64,000 nt of DNA, taken from contig NC_051097.1 of NCBI RefSeq assembly GCF_901709675.1, positions 10,764,039-10,828,038 of the forward strand. The letters run 5' to 3'. Shown here piece by piece: positions 24,801-36,800 of the stretch (the stretch's first letter is position 1; every line of letters starts with the position of its first letter). The notes under the pieces are model-generated. The model was not told the DNA's origin and searched no databases. It was given only the letters and a program-made list of their open reading frames with translations. A program made the position numbers and the translations under genes. Source of the DNA: Syngnathus acus (taxonomy: Eukaryota > Chordata > Actinopteri > Syngnathiformes > Syngnathidae).

Positions 24801-27800
24801 TGCACGCCCTCCAGCCGCAGGAAGTTGCCGCTGTAGTCGGGGCAGTTGGGGTCGATGAAGATGTTGACGCGGGAGCCGTCGCCGCGCTCCACCGTCACCA
24901 GAGCGTTGGCTTCGTCCTGGTTGGTGGAGATGTGCGGCAGGCCGTCCGACATGGGCGGCGCTTGGTTGTGGTTCATGAAGAGGATGGTGCCCGTCACCGT
25001 CACGGCCAGCAGGACGGCCACGAAGAGCAGGATGGTGCACAGCAGGTAGCTGCAGCTCATCCGCTGTCGGGAGAGGACGCACAAAAAACATGTCAAGGGA
25101 CAGGAAATTTTGATGTGTTGTGATAGGAATCTTGAAAAATATTCCTTATTCAAAATCCATCCGAAAACAGCAACAAGCTGGGCAAGCTCCAAACAGGAAA
25201 AAGCCGACGTCTTTTGGAAGCCATTAACCAGACCGTAAAATGGCCGCCTCTTTGGCCTTTCACGACTGGCCTCGATTTTCTGTCAGATGGGCGGGAGCGG
25301 ACACGAGGAGGCGTCGGGGCCCCGCGCTCGCCGTGATTACAAGCTCGGCGGTGATGAATCTGTGCATGATTTCTTATTATTGCTGGCAGGATGAACGAGG
25401 AGTGGAAATGTGCTGTGTTTGTTTAATGTTGTGCATGTGCAAGCGTCCGTGCGAGAGGTGGCGGGCTTATTAATATGTAAATGAGCCGCCCGGGCGCAGG
25501 GCGGCGCGCTAATAGACGGCTAACGGTAAATGCTTTATGACGAGAGAGCTTTATGGTTTCTTTAATGTGCAGAAAATCAATTGGCTTGTGCGGGAAGCTA
25601 ACAAATGAGCCACACAAATTATACTCATGAAAAAAGGATGCAAGGTCACTTCCGTGCAGGCAAAAAAACAAACAATTCCGCACTCTCGTCCGCCGACACC
25701 CACGGCATTCGCCGGGCGAAGCCCTCCGTTTCAAAAATTAAAGCCAACTATTTGGATTTCAGAGTCAAGGTCACTTTTAAAATCAGACATTGGAATTCTA
25801 ATCATAGTTTTGAAATCCTGGCCCAAAAATCTGAAACATGTATTTCGTTCTAAATTGAGGTTATCAAACTAGCTCTGCAGCTCTGCAGCTCTGCTGTCGT
25901 GCCACGACTTGAGCATCTCGCATCCGCCGCTGCTAATGTCCTCACCGCTGCAAACGTTAGCAGAGTTTGCCTGAGCTTTATTGCCGGCGGGCCCGCCGAG
26001 ACATCAACGGGGGCCATCAGCACAGCGGCGCCGCAGTAAACATTCATCGCCTGCTCGCTGGGCCGTTACGCTAAAAACAGAAAAGATATACAGCGACTCA
26101 CACTCCGCCGCTCATACGCACCAAGAGCCGCTCGTCCGCTTTCACGCAGATGCCAACGCGCGAAGCTTTGCGCTAATTTCATCTCCAGTGAAAGCCGAGC
26201 GGAGGGTGACTCAGAAAGATTAGGTTGTGCTTTTAAGTCGACTTGGATCTGAGGTGTCACGATAGCAAATTTGAAAAGTGTATCATTACCCCCTGTGTGA
26301 GTGGCAGGAAAAGGGCAACAACCACAAGGGCCACTAGGGGGACGGGCGCAAGAGACCCCTGATCTAGACGATCCGCGGAGCCGCGTCGGCCCAATTTCAT
26401 ATAATGCACGTATTGAAATGACACTTTATGAGGCCTCCCTCCCTCCCTGGCTCGCTCGCTCGCTCGCTCAATCACGGTCTTTGAACGAACAAGGTAGAAG
26501 CACTTTAAGCTTGGCGAAAGCTGAAAGGCTCGATGTTAATTAAGCCAATTTTGCATTTATCAGCAGGTAGTAGGTGCCTTAAAAGCCACCGAGCTGTAAA
26601 AAAAAAAATTGGCTCATTTACAAAAACTGTTTTAGCCAAAGTGACAAGTGCGGGGGAAGATGATTTAATAGCCAACAAGCCTGGCCATCCCCTCGAGCAA
26701 CTTTCTACATTGACCCTTCAGACGGAGCCCGGGGGGGAAGCCAAGGGCCCTTCAACTAAAAACTGTCGGCGGGAGGTGAAAGCCCACGCAACGCCAACAG
26801 CCTATTAATTTTTTGGGGGAAATGAACCTCCCGACTTTATCAGCGTGGGGCCACTAATCTGGATCGCAACGGGGGGGGGGGTTGGAGTGGGCCGATCGCT
26901 AGAAAGTCCACATTGCCTTGATCTTCATCAACAGAATTGCTTTGCAAAAATGAAGCTAGCCGTAGCGACGGGGAGGGCGGGCCTTACCTTGGCCGGCGTC
27001 TCCCGGGCGCTTTCCGCGTCGGACCAGCGATGTTTGAGCTGCGAGGAGCCGGGCACGCACTCGCAGAACGTCTGCACGGGACAAACACACAGCATTTGTT
27101 GTGCGTTGTTGTGATGCTAAGTTAACGTATGTCCTCGTTTGTTAGCTTCTTTAGCTGAGTTAAGATAGGAACTTTGTTTTATTGCTGCTCTCGGTTTTTG
27201 CAAAGTCTACGGGGTCCAGAAAGGTTAATGAATTGTACTTGACTATTTCTTTCAGTACGACAAACAGGAGTCTTTGAAAGCACCTGGAGCAGCGCAATGA
27301 AAAGCACGATTAGTGAAAAGTAGGCCGTGCGTCTTTGCCCTGCCGTACAGACTGCAACGAAACGATTCACTTAAAAATTCTGAATGGACGCACGTAAGAT
27401 CTTTATCCCGCTTACTTACAAGGCCAACTTAATGACGTGGCTACGTATGCGCTAACACAAAGAGCAAAGTCGGCTAGTGATGAATGAAACGAAACGAGTC
27501 CGACGGTGGAGTTTGATTCTCGACTTTGTGGAGCGTCGCTCCCACTGTCACCGTTTCTGCAGCTCCTCGCTTAGTTTGTATTTCAGCGACGTTCTTGACT
27601 GGCCATTAGAATTCTGCGCCTCTTCTCCTTCCGCTTTATCTCCTTTCAGTTCCAACTTACAAATAACACAGCGACAGCCTCGCCTTTAAGTTCCTCGCTC
27701 ACAGCTATGCCGCCTTCATACGTTTGAGCGCCAAAGGGGGCTGACAAACGTCTCAAACACGCCGGCGGAGATGGCGGCAAATGCAAGATGGCCGCTAATG

Positions 27801-30800
27801 CGAGCTGGCAGCGGCGGTGGGGAGTCATCTGGTACCATTTTGACAATGAAACGAAGGCTTTTTTCAGGCATCGGCAATTTACTTGAGGATCAATTTATCT
27901 GATGTCAGCGAAGCTACATTGTGCAATGATTGTCACGTAAATCAAATTCGGACGAATTTGTGGGGCAACGTGGCAATAACGCCGCACTCCTCCCGTGATG
28001 CTAACATTGCCAGTGCTTTTTATTCCCTCCTTGCAGAGGAGTTACATCTAATGGAAAAATTGTCATGTTCGGCGCGTCCTCACTGAAACGCCATGGAGCC
28101 CGCTGGACAAAAAAAAAAAGGCTGAAACTCAGGCACAGCTGTGACCGAACGTGTACGTGTGTACGTTCTCAATGAACAAGTGGCATGCTAGCACTGGAAT
28201 CCTTAGAGCCCAAACAAAATGCCGCCGTTTCTTTTATGCGTCGTCCTTGGCCTTGAACTGTGTGCGCGTGGATGTAAGCGAGGTGTGTTTAATCCCACTG
28301 TTGGTTGAGCTGATGGAGTGCGAGACGGCCGGGGAGGCTTTGCATACGTTAACCAGCGGGGCGACTAATCGCTTAACGCGGTGGCGCCGCCTACAATCAA
28401 ATGTGACTTGTGATTCGTATAATGATGTTTTGAATGTATCATCGGGAATAATTTTGGGGTGGAAATTTTAGTGGTGAAATTGTTGATTTTTTGGAAATGG
28501 AAGTAGAATGAATGGTGAATTTTTGGGGGGAGATTTAACAATAGCTTGCAAGGAGTGAACTTTGGGAACGTGCTGAAATTGAAATGATGTTAATCGGATG
28601 AATGACATGTAAGTGGATGCGCGTCAAAATAATGGGAGGAAAAAAACAAGCAATTTCAGCAATAATAAGGCCGAGGAAGAGGAGGCATGCCGGCCGGACA
28701 TGAGCTCAATCTTATGAGACAAATTACCTACTCGACTCTCCACTGCCTGTCCTTGGAGCTTACAAAGCAATCGGCCACACACACACAGTTGTTATAAAGG
28801 GTTCACTCATCGTGTGGGGGGGTCACAGAGTTCACTTTGAAGTTGTTGGCTTTTTTTGGGCTTTGTTTGAAACATTAAATACGACGCCGTGCCACACAAA
28901 TAAACTTGACTTGTCCTGACTGGCAAATTAAACTTTCATCCAAACAATGGCAAGAAACAAGATGGCAGACAAGGAGAAGCCGAGTGGCCTTCGCGTGTTC
29001 ATTTGCACATGTGCCGGCGCTCATACATAATGTTATGTTAAGAAGGCTGACGAGTGTGTGCGTGCATGTGTGTGTGAGGATGGGAGCATCGGGTGGAGGC
29101 GAGGCGGGCTGGGGGTGCGTGTCGCAGTGCAGCCACCTTGCAGATTGCTGCTCGCTCGGGGCGTGAAGGCAGTTGCGTGTTTGTGCGTGTGTGTGCGCAA
29201 GCTGTGCTATTTGTCTTTGTCTACGTGGCCTTCTCGCGCGAGTGTGTGTATTGGTGCGACTGAGTTGGTGTGAAGACTTGTTGACGTTGTGACCTTGGTT
29301 GGCAAGGAGATCCAATTTTGATGCTGATGGCACGCAACAAATATGCTGTCTGCTCTTTTACTCTTATTCCGTGTGTGTGTGTGTGCGCACATGTGTGTAT
29401 GGCGTGACTGGAGGCCTTGCCGCCTGAGCGCTATCGGGTGCTAAGTGCCCAATGTTTGCCCCCGTTTCCTCCGCCTCCAGGGGAAGTCTGGCTACATCGG
29501 ATTGTGGGTCGTCTCAGGTCCCAGGAAAAAAATACAACTTGTTTTTGTTCCTCCTACCACACAGATGAGTTTTTTCTTTTTTTAAACATATCCTAGCTAA
29601 AGATCTGACTTATTTAGACTGTCTTTTTTGTTCGCTGGTATGTGAACATCAGGTGGAAAAAGTCAGTCTTGCTCACATACACAAAAGCGGGCAGATAAAA
29701 TATTTACGTGGTTTCATTTCACACCAGTAAGTAATTATAGACAAGTACTTAAAAAGTCCATTTTCAAAAATATCAAATCCACGGTGTCAGATTAACGGCG
29801 CCGCGATGCTCATCTACTCTCATCGAGTTTACAAAGCAACACATTCGTTCACGTTTAAAAGGTCAATACGGGACATTTTGGACGCTTGCATTCGTCACGA
29901 CAAAAAACGAAGCAACTCACTTCAGGTGGACGGACGGCCCGGTAAGACGGCGAGCAGAAAGCGGGCGTGGACGTTCTTTTAAAAGAAGCAACACATACCG
30001 GGAACCACTTAGTGTTTTTTTTCTGACGCGACGTTCTGGAGTAAGGAGATAAAGCCACTTAAATCAGGACAGGCCGCTCAGGCAGAGCTCGGCGGGGGAA
30101 TAGAGTGAGGTGGGGGCGGAGGGGGGGGGCATAAAAGGGTGCTTTGTTGGCGTGTGAGAAGGGGAAGCTTTCAAGGCAGCAATTAAGACTCGCTGAGAAT
30201 GTAATTATTTTTCCCCGAGTGCCAGCAGGCTCCCTGACAAGGTGGCGGGTGACAATCTCCATGCTCAGCAGATTTACGAGGCGCGTAAATGTTTGAGGAG
30301 GAATATTCGCAAATATCGTCCTGGCGAGGAAAATGGCAGCAATTGATTTGGGGGTATTTTTGCAGGAGAGCTAACGATGCTCAAAATAGTCGTGAGAACC
30401 TTCGGCACAGGTTCCCTCAGACTCGTGCGCCTGTTGAACTATGAAGACCCGAGACCACTACACCAGACCGAAGACTCATGCGGTCCACTTAAAAGCCATT
30501 AGACCAAGGAGCCATTTATCATCTTCATGGGGACTCGGAGGGACCCCGGAGTGCCTCGGAGTGAAACACTTCAGAGGATAAACCACTTTGCACCTTGTCA
30601 CCGCTTCTCCCAGGGAGCCCGCGTGAACTCGACTCCATGAGGAATTTATCAGTGTGACTGTCTGTCAGTCCGGTTACTGTACGTGCGCGTGTGACCCCTG
30701 CCAGAAATCCCCGGGGGGGCGAGATTTGACCCGTGACCCCCGAGCTCTAATTGTGACGGGACGCATATGGCGGGATAATTATTCCGAGTAATCTGTTGCC

Positions 30801-33800
30801 GTGGCAACGTCCCTTGACGTAACCCTTCGGGCTCTGCTTTTGAAGATGCTTTGTAGGGATTATTCCAGCACATTATCACTTTAATCTTCTCTTTAACCCC
30901 TTCAATCAGGCTCGTCCACCCCCGCTGCGAGGTAGGGTTCCCTTCTGTTAAGCGACATATGGCCACCGACACGCACTCCTAATCTACCAGAGGAATTATA
31001 TAAACATGGCGTTTTATCGGATCGCGTGCCGACGGACTACCAAAGTACAAAACGCATTGTAAAGGTTTTTCCGTGGAATCTCAGCTCAGTCCCCCCCCCC
31101 ACATAACAAATCGTTCATAAGACGTAAAAAGTAAATTGGATATAGACGTCCGATCAGTCATGGATGAGACAAAAAAATCATTGAGGTCATAATTAGAAAA
31201 AGAAGACAAAGACGAAGAATCCTTGAATTGTCCCAGAAGGGAACATTGGATTTTGGGCGGCTAATAGCCAGATATCTGTCGACCAGAGTGCGAGTGCAAT
31301 CGCTTTTTAATGAAGCCGTCTTGAGAAATAATGCCCAAAGTTGATATTAGCATTGGAATCTATTTGCATACACAAAAAGTCAAAGTGTGGAACGAGAAGC
31401 CCTGACATTGGCCCATTTACTAAAACCACAAACACTTGTGACTTTTTAAGAGCATCCTGTTGAACTAGATATGTCCACCAAATTTTGTGCTGATGCTAAA
31501 ATGTTCCAAACTTTTCAGAGGATGTAAGAACCAACCCTCAAAAATAGAAACGAGATGCACATGCAAACAAGTACCCGGGCGTGGACGGTTGATTTGTCGC
31601 AGGGATAATAATGTACATCAATTTCACGAGGGTCTTTGGTGCTCTGGCCCGTTTTATTCAAATGAGTTTTATTTAAAGTTTGCGTGATTAATACGACAGC
31701 GGCGCCGGGTTCAAATGCGGGCTTCATTACGATGCAAATGACGCGAGAGCAGCTGTCCAAGTCGCCTCCGGGTTTAACCGAGGCGCCTACGGGGAATCGA
31801 AGGCGGCGCCGCATCGGGTGACCGCCGACCTCTTTTGCAGTGGGCTGTCAGCGCCGCAACATGCACATAAATGATAGGAAATTAAAGGCGCCATCCCTAG
31901 GCAAATGGATTTGATATAAATATCCAGAGTGAGATCTGGGGTCATTTGGGGCATAGATTCGTGAGGATTTTTTTGGGTGGGTCCATTTGTGCTCGACAGG
32001 TTTACCAAATGTAATATTGCTATAAGTGAACGTTCAAAATTTCAAAATATCTCAAGGACATATTGGCCGTTGAAGGACACCTGGAATTGGCTGGGATGAC
32101 CAAAAAAAGATTTTTGTGTGGGTTTTTTTTAGGCTTTTTTGTGGGTCCACTTAAAGTAGACAAGTTGACCAAATTCAGTGTTGCTAAGTGAAATTGGCTT
32201 TAGGGGCAAAAAAAAAAAAGTCAGCCTTTGAAGACCACCTGGAAATGTACCAAAATAGCAGAATACACCAAACGTTTTTTCCCCCTGCTCCTCCCCCTGG
32301 ATCTCCAGGCCTCCTAGCACCATCATCTCTCTGTCTGTCTCTCGGGCATGGCAACGCCGCCAGAGTCGTCGCTCTTCATTTCGGGCACGCAAGTGATAAA
32401 TCAATAGCAGCCGAAGGGCTGCGGGAGGTGCGTGGGCCTGATTGATTTCTTATGTTAACACATCATAGGAGGCCCAGCAAACCATCGCCGCCTTTCAAAG
32501 TCCCAAGCGAGTAAGTAGGAAGAGTGTTTTTAACAAATGAAAAGGGTAGGGGGAGCACCTAAAACAGGGGCAACGTCAAGTCCAAGGAACAATTTGTCGG
32601 CGATTACACGGCAATTACGCTTTCCGTCAGCAGCCCGGGCGACGTACTCTTGACATTCTTTGTGTGCACACTGTAATTGCGGACATCCGACGCCGCTCGC
32701 CCGCTACTCTCGGCAGACGATTCCCGTCCTCATCACATCTTCATGCATTAGTCATGGCGTGCGTAAGGGAGATTTGACTGGAGACGGCAGACAAATGGCT
32801 CGAGACAGAGCGAGCCTGGATGTGCTTGGAGAGGGGCTTTTAAAAAGAATACTCCCGACGCCGGACGTCGATGATTGACAGCTCGGCCGGACAAATATTC
32901 CCGTTTTGGGGGAGAACGGCTGACGTAGCGTCGCTGGAGTGACTTTGGATGGGAAATGAATTTGAACACGCATAAATTGAAAGGTCAAGTTGCCATGTTG
33001 AACCAAACCAAAAAAAAGAGAATTCAACATTTTTGCGAATGGTGGTTTCGTAATTTAGCATCTGTGGCACAAGAAGCATGACAAATGTTCAAACTGTGCG
33101 TAACGTTACGGTGAAGGTCTACAATCGCTAAAGTACAGCTGTCCTCACTCTGTCAATACGCTGCCCCCTGGAGGATTGGAGTACATAGTAGCCTTGAGCG
33201 CAAGGAAATATCCGATTTCCTATCGATCGCACCGAGCGACTGCGTGGCTTTTCATTTTTTCTGCATCTCGGAGGGGGCTTGCATTTGTGCCAGGTTTCAC
33301 GTGTCTGCGTGCCTCAGAGATGCTATCCGCGTCGGCGTGTCAGTTTTCTCCGAGGACCCCGTCGCGCTGCCCGAGTTGCGCGGCATCAGCAGAAAGTAGT
33401 GACCTGCGCCCGTCTGCTATTTCCATATCCAATTTCATTGCTATTGCAGAGCAGTGCAACGTCTCACCAGAGGAAACAAGGGAAATAGTAAATATGTTGC
33501 TTGTTTTCAGCCGTAGCCAGGGGGCGGGCGCTTTCGCTCGTCGGGAATGATATGCTCGAAAAACGTTTGCCAGTGCCGCTAATGAAAAACAAGCCCGGCG
33601 GTGCAAAACAGCAGCGCTTCTGCTCACGTAGCAAATGGAGGATTTTTTTTTCTTCCAGCGAAAATATGATCTGCTGCAAATTTGGACTGATATAGCTGTT
33701 GTTTTTGTATGAAATGGAGAAAGAAAAAAAAAAAGAAAAGAGTGCTTGGCTTAACATGGCGGGGAACTTTCTAGTCAGACAACAATGTACTACAACATGG

Positions 33801-36800
33801 AGCTAATTGTTTGGAAGCATTTGCTATGCTAACAATTGAAACGCTAGCGAGAAAGGTGCCGAGCTAGTAAAAAAGCTTCCGTCCGCGAGTGCTCTTGAAA
33901 TAAGGACACACAAACATCAACCATTGATTTTTTGATGATGAGGAAATGTCGGCCGGAGAGAGACGAGCCCGTTTGTCTTTGCGATTTAATAAGACGGTGG
34001 CAATAAATACCTCGCCTGTGTCGTCTTTTCACGCACCATTTCATTTGCTAGCTCTCTCTCCCCGAAGCGACTCACCGCTTCGCTCACGGTCGCAGCCGAC
34101 GACAATCGAAGCAAGGCCGCAAATACAATCGGGGTTCATTTGAGGCAATGCCATCGTCGGCCTGTCCCAAAATGTCCGCTTCGAAGAAAAATTGCCAACT
34201 CCCTGTTCAATATTTGAGAGCTGTCTAATTCACAGCAAAATTCTCATGAGACTTCTTCATGTAACCCGTAGTGGTAAACCCCTCAACTGAATTTGCCGTC
34301 CATAAGCACTTTCAAAACTGGGGTCAGGGTTTTATTTATTCCTTTTTCTCCCGAAGGTGCTCGCAAATGAGTTTCAGAACATGTCTGGGCTATACGTACA
34401 TACATTTTCCGTTTTGGTTCGATGCCGATCACGCCGAGAGCCGCTCAAAGACTCATCATGAGCGAGTTCATTGAGATTGGCTATCTGTTAAGCGATGATG
34501 GCGTTCACCGGTGGGAAATTGCTCCATTTGGAGCGAGAGGCGAAGCAATCGTGCGGCGGTTGGAAAGAACGTTAAAGAGCAAAAGGCGGCTCAATCAAAG
34601 CCCCTCTGCCAGTCGGACTCCCGATGATGACAAAAAGAGCCGCTATTCAGCAAACAGCGGGGCGGACGCCAAAGTCCGCACTCAACAGATGCTCTGGCGC
34701 ACCGCCCAAGTATTCTTCTCTGTACTCTCGCCTGATTCCGCCACAATTGTCCTGCGAAAACACAAAGCCGTGTTCTTTTTCTGCTCCAGATCCGGATCCA
34801 GCCACACGACCGTAGCTCGATTACACTGATCTTTCATGATTCGCTGGATCCGAAAGGCTAATTAATTCCCTTATTAGCTAGCGTCGTGTTTTTACCTCCG
34901 TTCCAAAAACTCAAATTAACGATTGCAATTACGCAATGCGGTCATCCGCATAGTAAAAAAATAAAAAACAATGTGCTCAAAAGCATGCAGTGCAATAATA
35001 ATAATATGTTGCTTTAGTTTGCTAATTTTATAATTAGTAATAATTGAGTTTTTTATGTGAGGTCTTAACCATCTAAGCTAACAAGGCTGAACGTGTCGCG
35101 GCTTTTTAGGAATTTAAAAATATTATTTCAACTACGAAAAAGTCAAACAAAAAACGAAAGACACTGAGCGCACGACAATGTGCGAAACAGCCAATGGGTG
35201 GGTTTCAAGATTTCCTCTGTCAGATTATTTTTCACAAAACAAAAAAGCTACTTGAAGCAATGACGTAACTATTGTGATTGATCTTCTTTTCGATTTCTAC
35301 TTGATGCGTTTGTGGTGTCACCGGCCTTCTCTCCAAGCCATGTGACTGACAAGCACGTTATTACCACTGCCACAACTCAACACGGTACACAGTAGAAGTC
35401 GCGCGGTGGACAAATGCATTCGACCGCCTGTCATTCGACGAGTGCTTTAATGCGGACTCTTTCCATTTCAGCGTTTTGGCGGAGAGGCGTTTTGAGTGTC
35501 ACATAATTTGCGAGCCGACTCGGCGGATTGATGCTCGCCTGGAGCGTCGGGGACGTCTGGGCTTTTGTTAAGCTCGGCGAATGATCGCGTTGCGGGTACA
35601 TAAATACAGCGATCGGCGGCATCGAGCCTTGATTTGTGCTCGTGATGCGGACGCTCGGCTTCCAAATCAACAAACGGCAAACACTTTATTAGGTGCGCCT
35701 CCGCCACCTTGCAAGACACCATTAAAAAACGAGTCCTTTGTGGACGGCGGTGGGAATGGAAATCGATTTTTCATAAATCGGTACTATGCGACTTTTTACT
35801 TTAATTCCATCCATTTGATAAAACACCGCTATGTGTCCAGTGTACCTAAATTTTACGAGCATTGAGGACGTACGCCTTGAAATGTTGGTGTGCGGGCGTG
35901 CTATCGATTTCAAGGCGGCTTAGCACTTTTAGTGCTTTGGAAAAGTTAGGATTTGTTCAGAGTGCTATTGATTGCTTCCATACTGATGGGCGACTCCTGC
36001 GAGATACTTCTCGGCTGTACCGCGTGTATAATCGTCTTCTCGGAGGCCCCGGCTGCTTTTTCTTTCCCCTAATTGGGATTTGGAAACAGACTTTTCACCA
36101 TTGTTGTGGTCGCGCCGCGCTATGTTGGAGACTGCATGCAGAGCGCATGAAGGCTACCCTGGCGATAGAGCGGAGAGCGCCGGCACAATTGTTGCGGAAC
36201 AATGGCGAGTCGGTTCAGCGCAATCGTCAAAGAGTCAGCTACTTGAGAGCACGACGGGGGCGATGCAATTGTAAACAGTAAACAGTAAGAGGAGGGACGT
36301 AGAGCGAATGGCGCCAATTCATATGAACGGGATTAGTCATCAATTAAGAATTCAGTGGATAGTGTAGGCTAAGCCTAACCCTAACCTAGGTAGGCTAGGT
36401 AAAATCAAACTTAACACTAAAAAAAAAAACATTGGCCTGAATGAGGCTCGTTTAGCTTAATGCTAACAAACAATGCAAAACGCCATTGACAGGCTAGCTG
36501 CGGTGTGTGGATCTTTTGAGTACACGCACCATAACGATAATCACAGTAAGGACTACAAAAGACATTAATTAATCGAGTCACTCACAGTAGTTGTGATAGT
36601 CTTGATGACTATCATACTGCCCCCGGTGGCCAAGTTGCACACCGGAGGTTTTGAATTCTTTATATTTCAATGGTGTTAATAGAGACAATCCAACAGTACA
36701 TAGTCAAATTATACAAAAATTAAATTTCAAACTATCTGCCATGCTTTTCTGACAATAATACCGCAAAAATTAAATATGAACACGTACTCGTTTTTTTTTT

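Noticed and set aside
24486-25123. Long alternative frames on both strands over exon 2
   Set aside because: Shadows of the true exon caused by very high third-position GC; the real frame matches FIBCD1 residue by residue.
36374-36386. Telomere-repeat-like sequence as sign of chromosome fusion
   Set aside because: Only two units; expected by chance in TTAGC/CTAACC-rich fish DNA.
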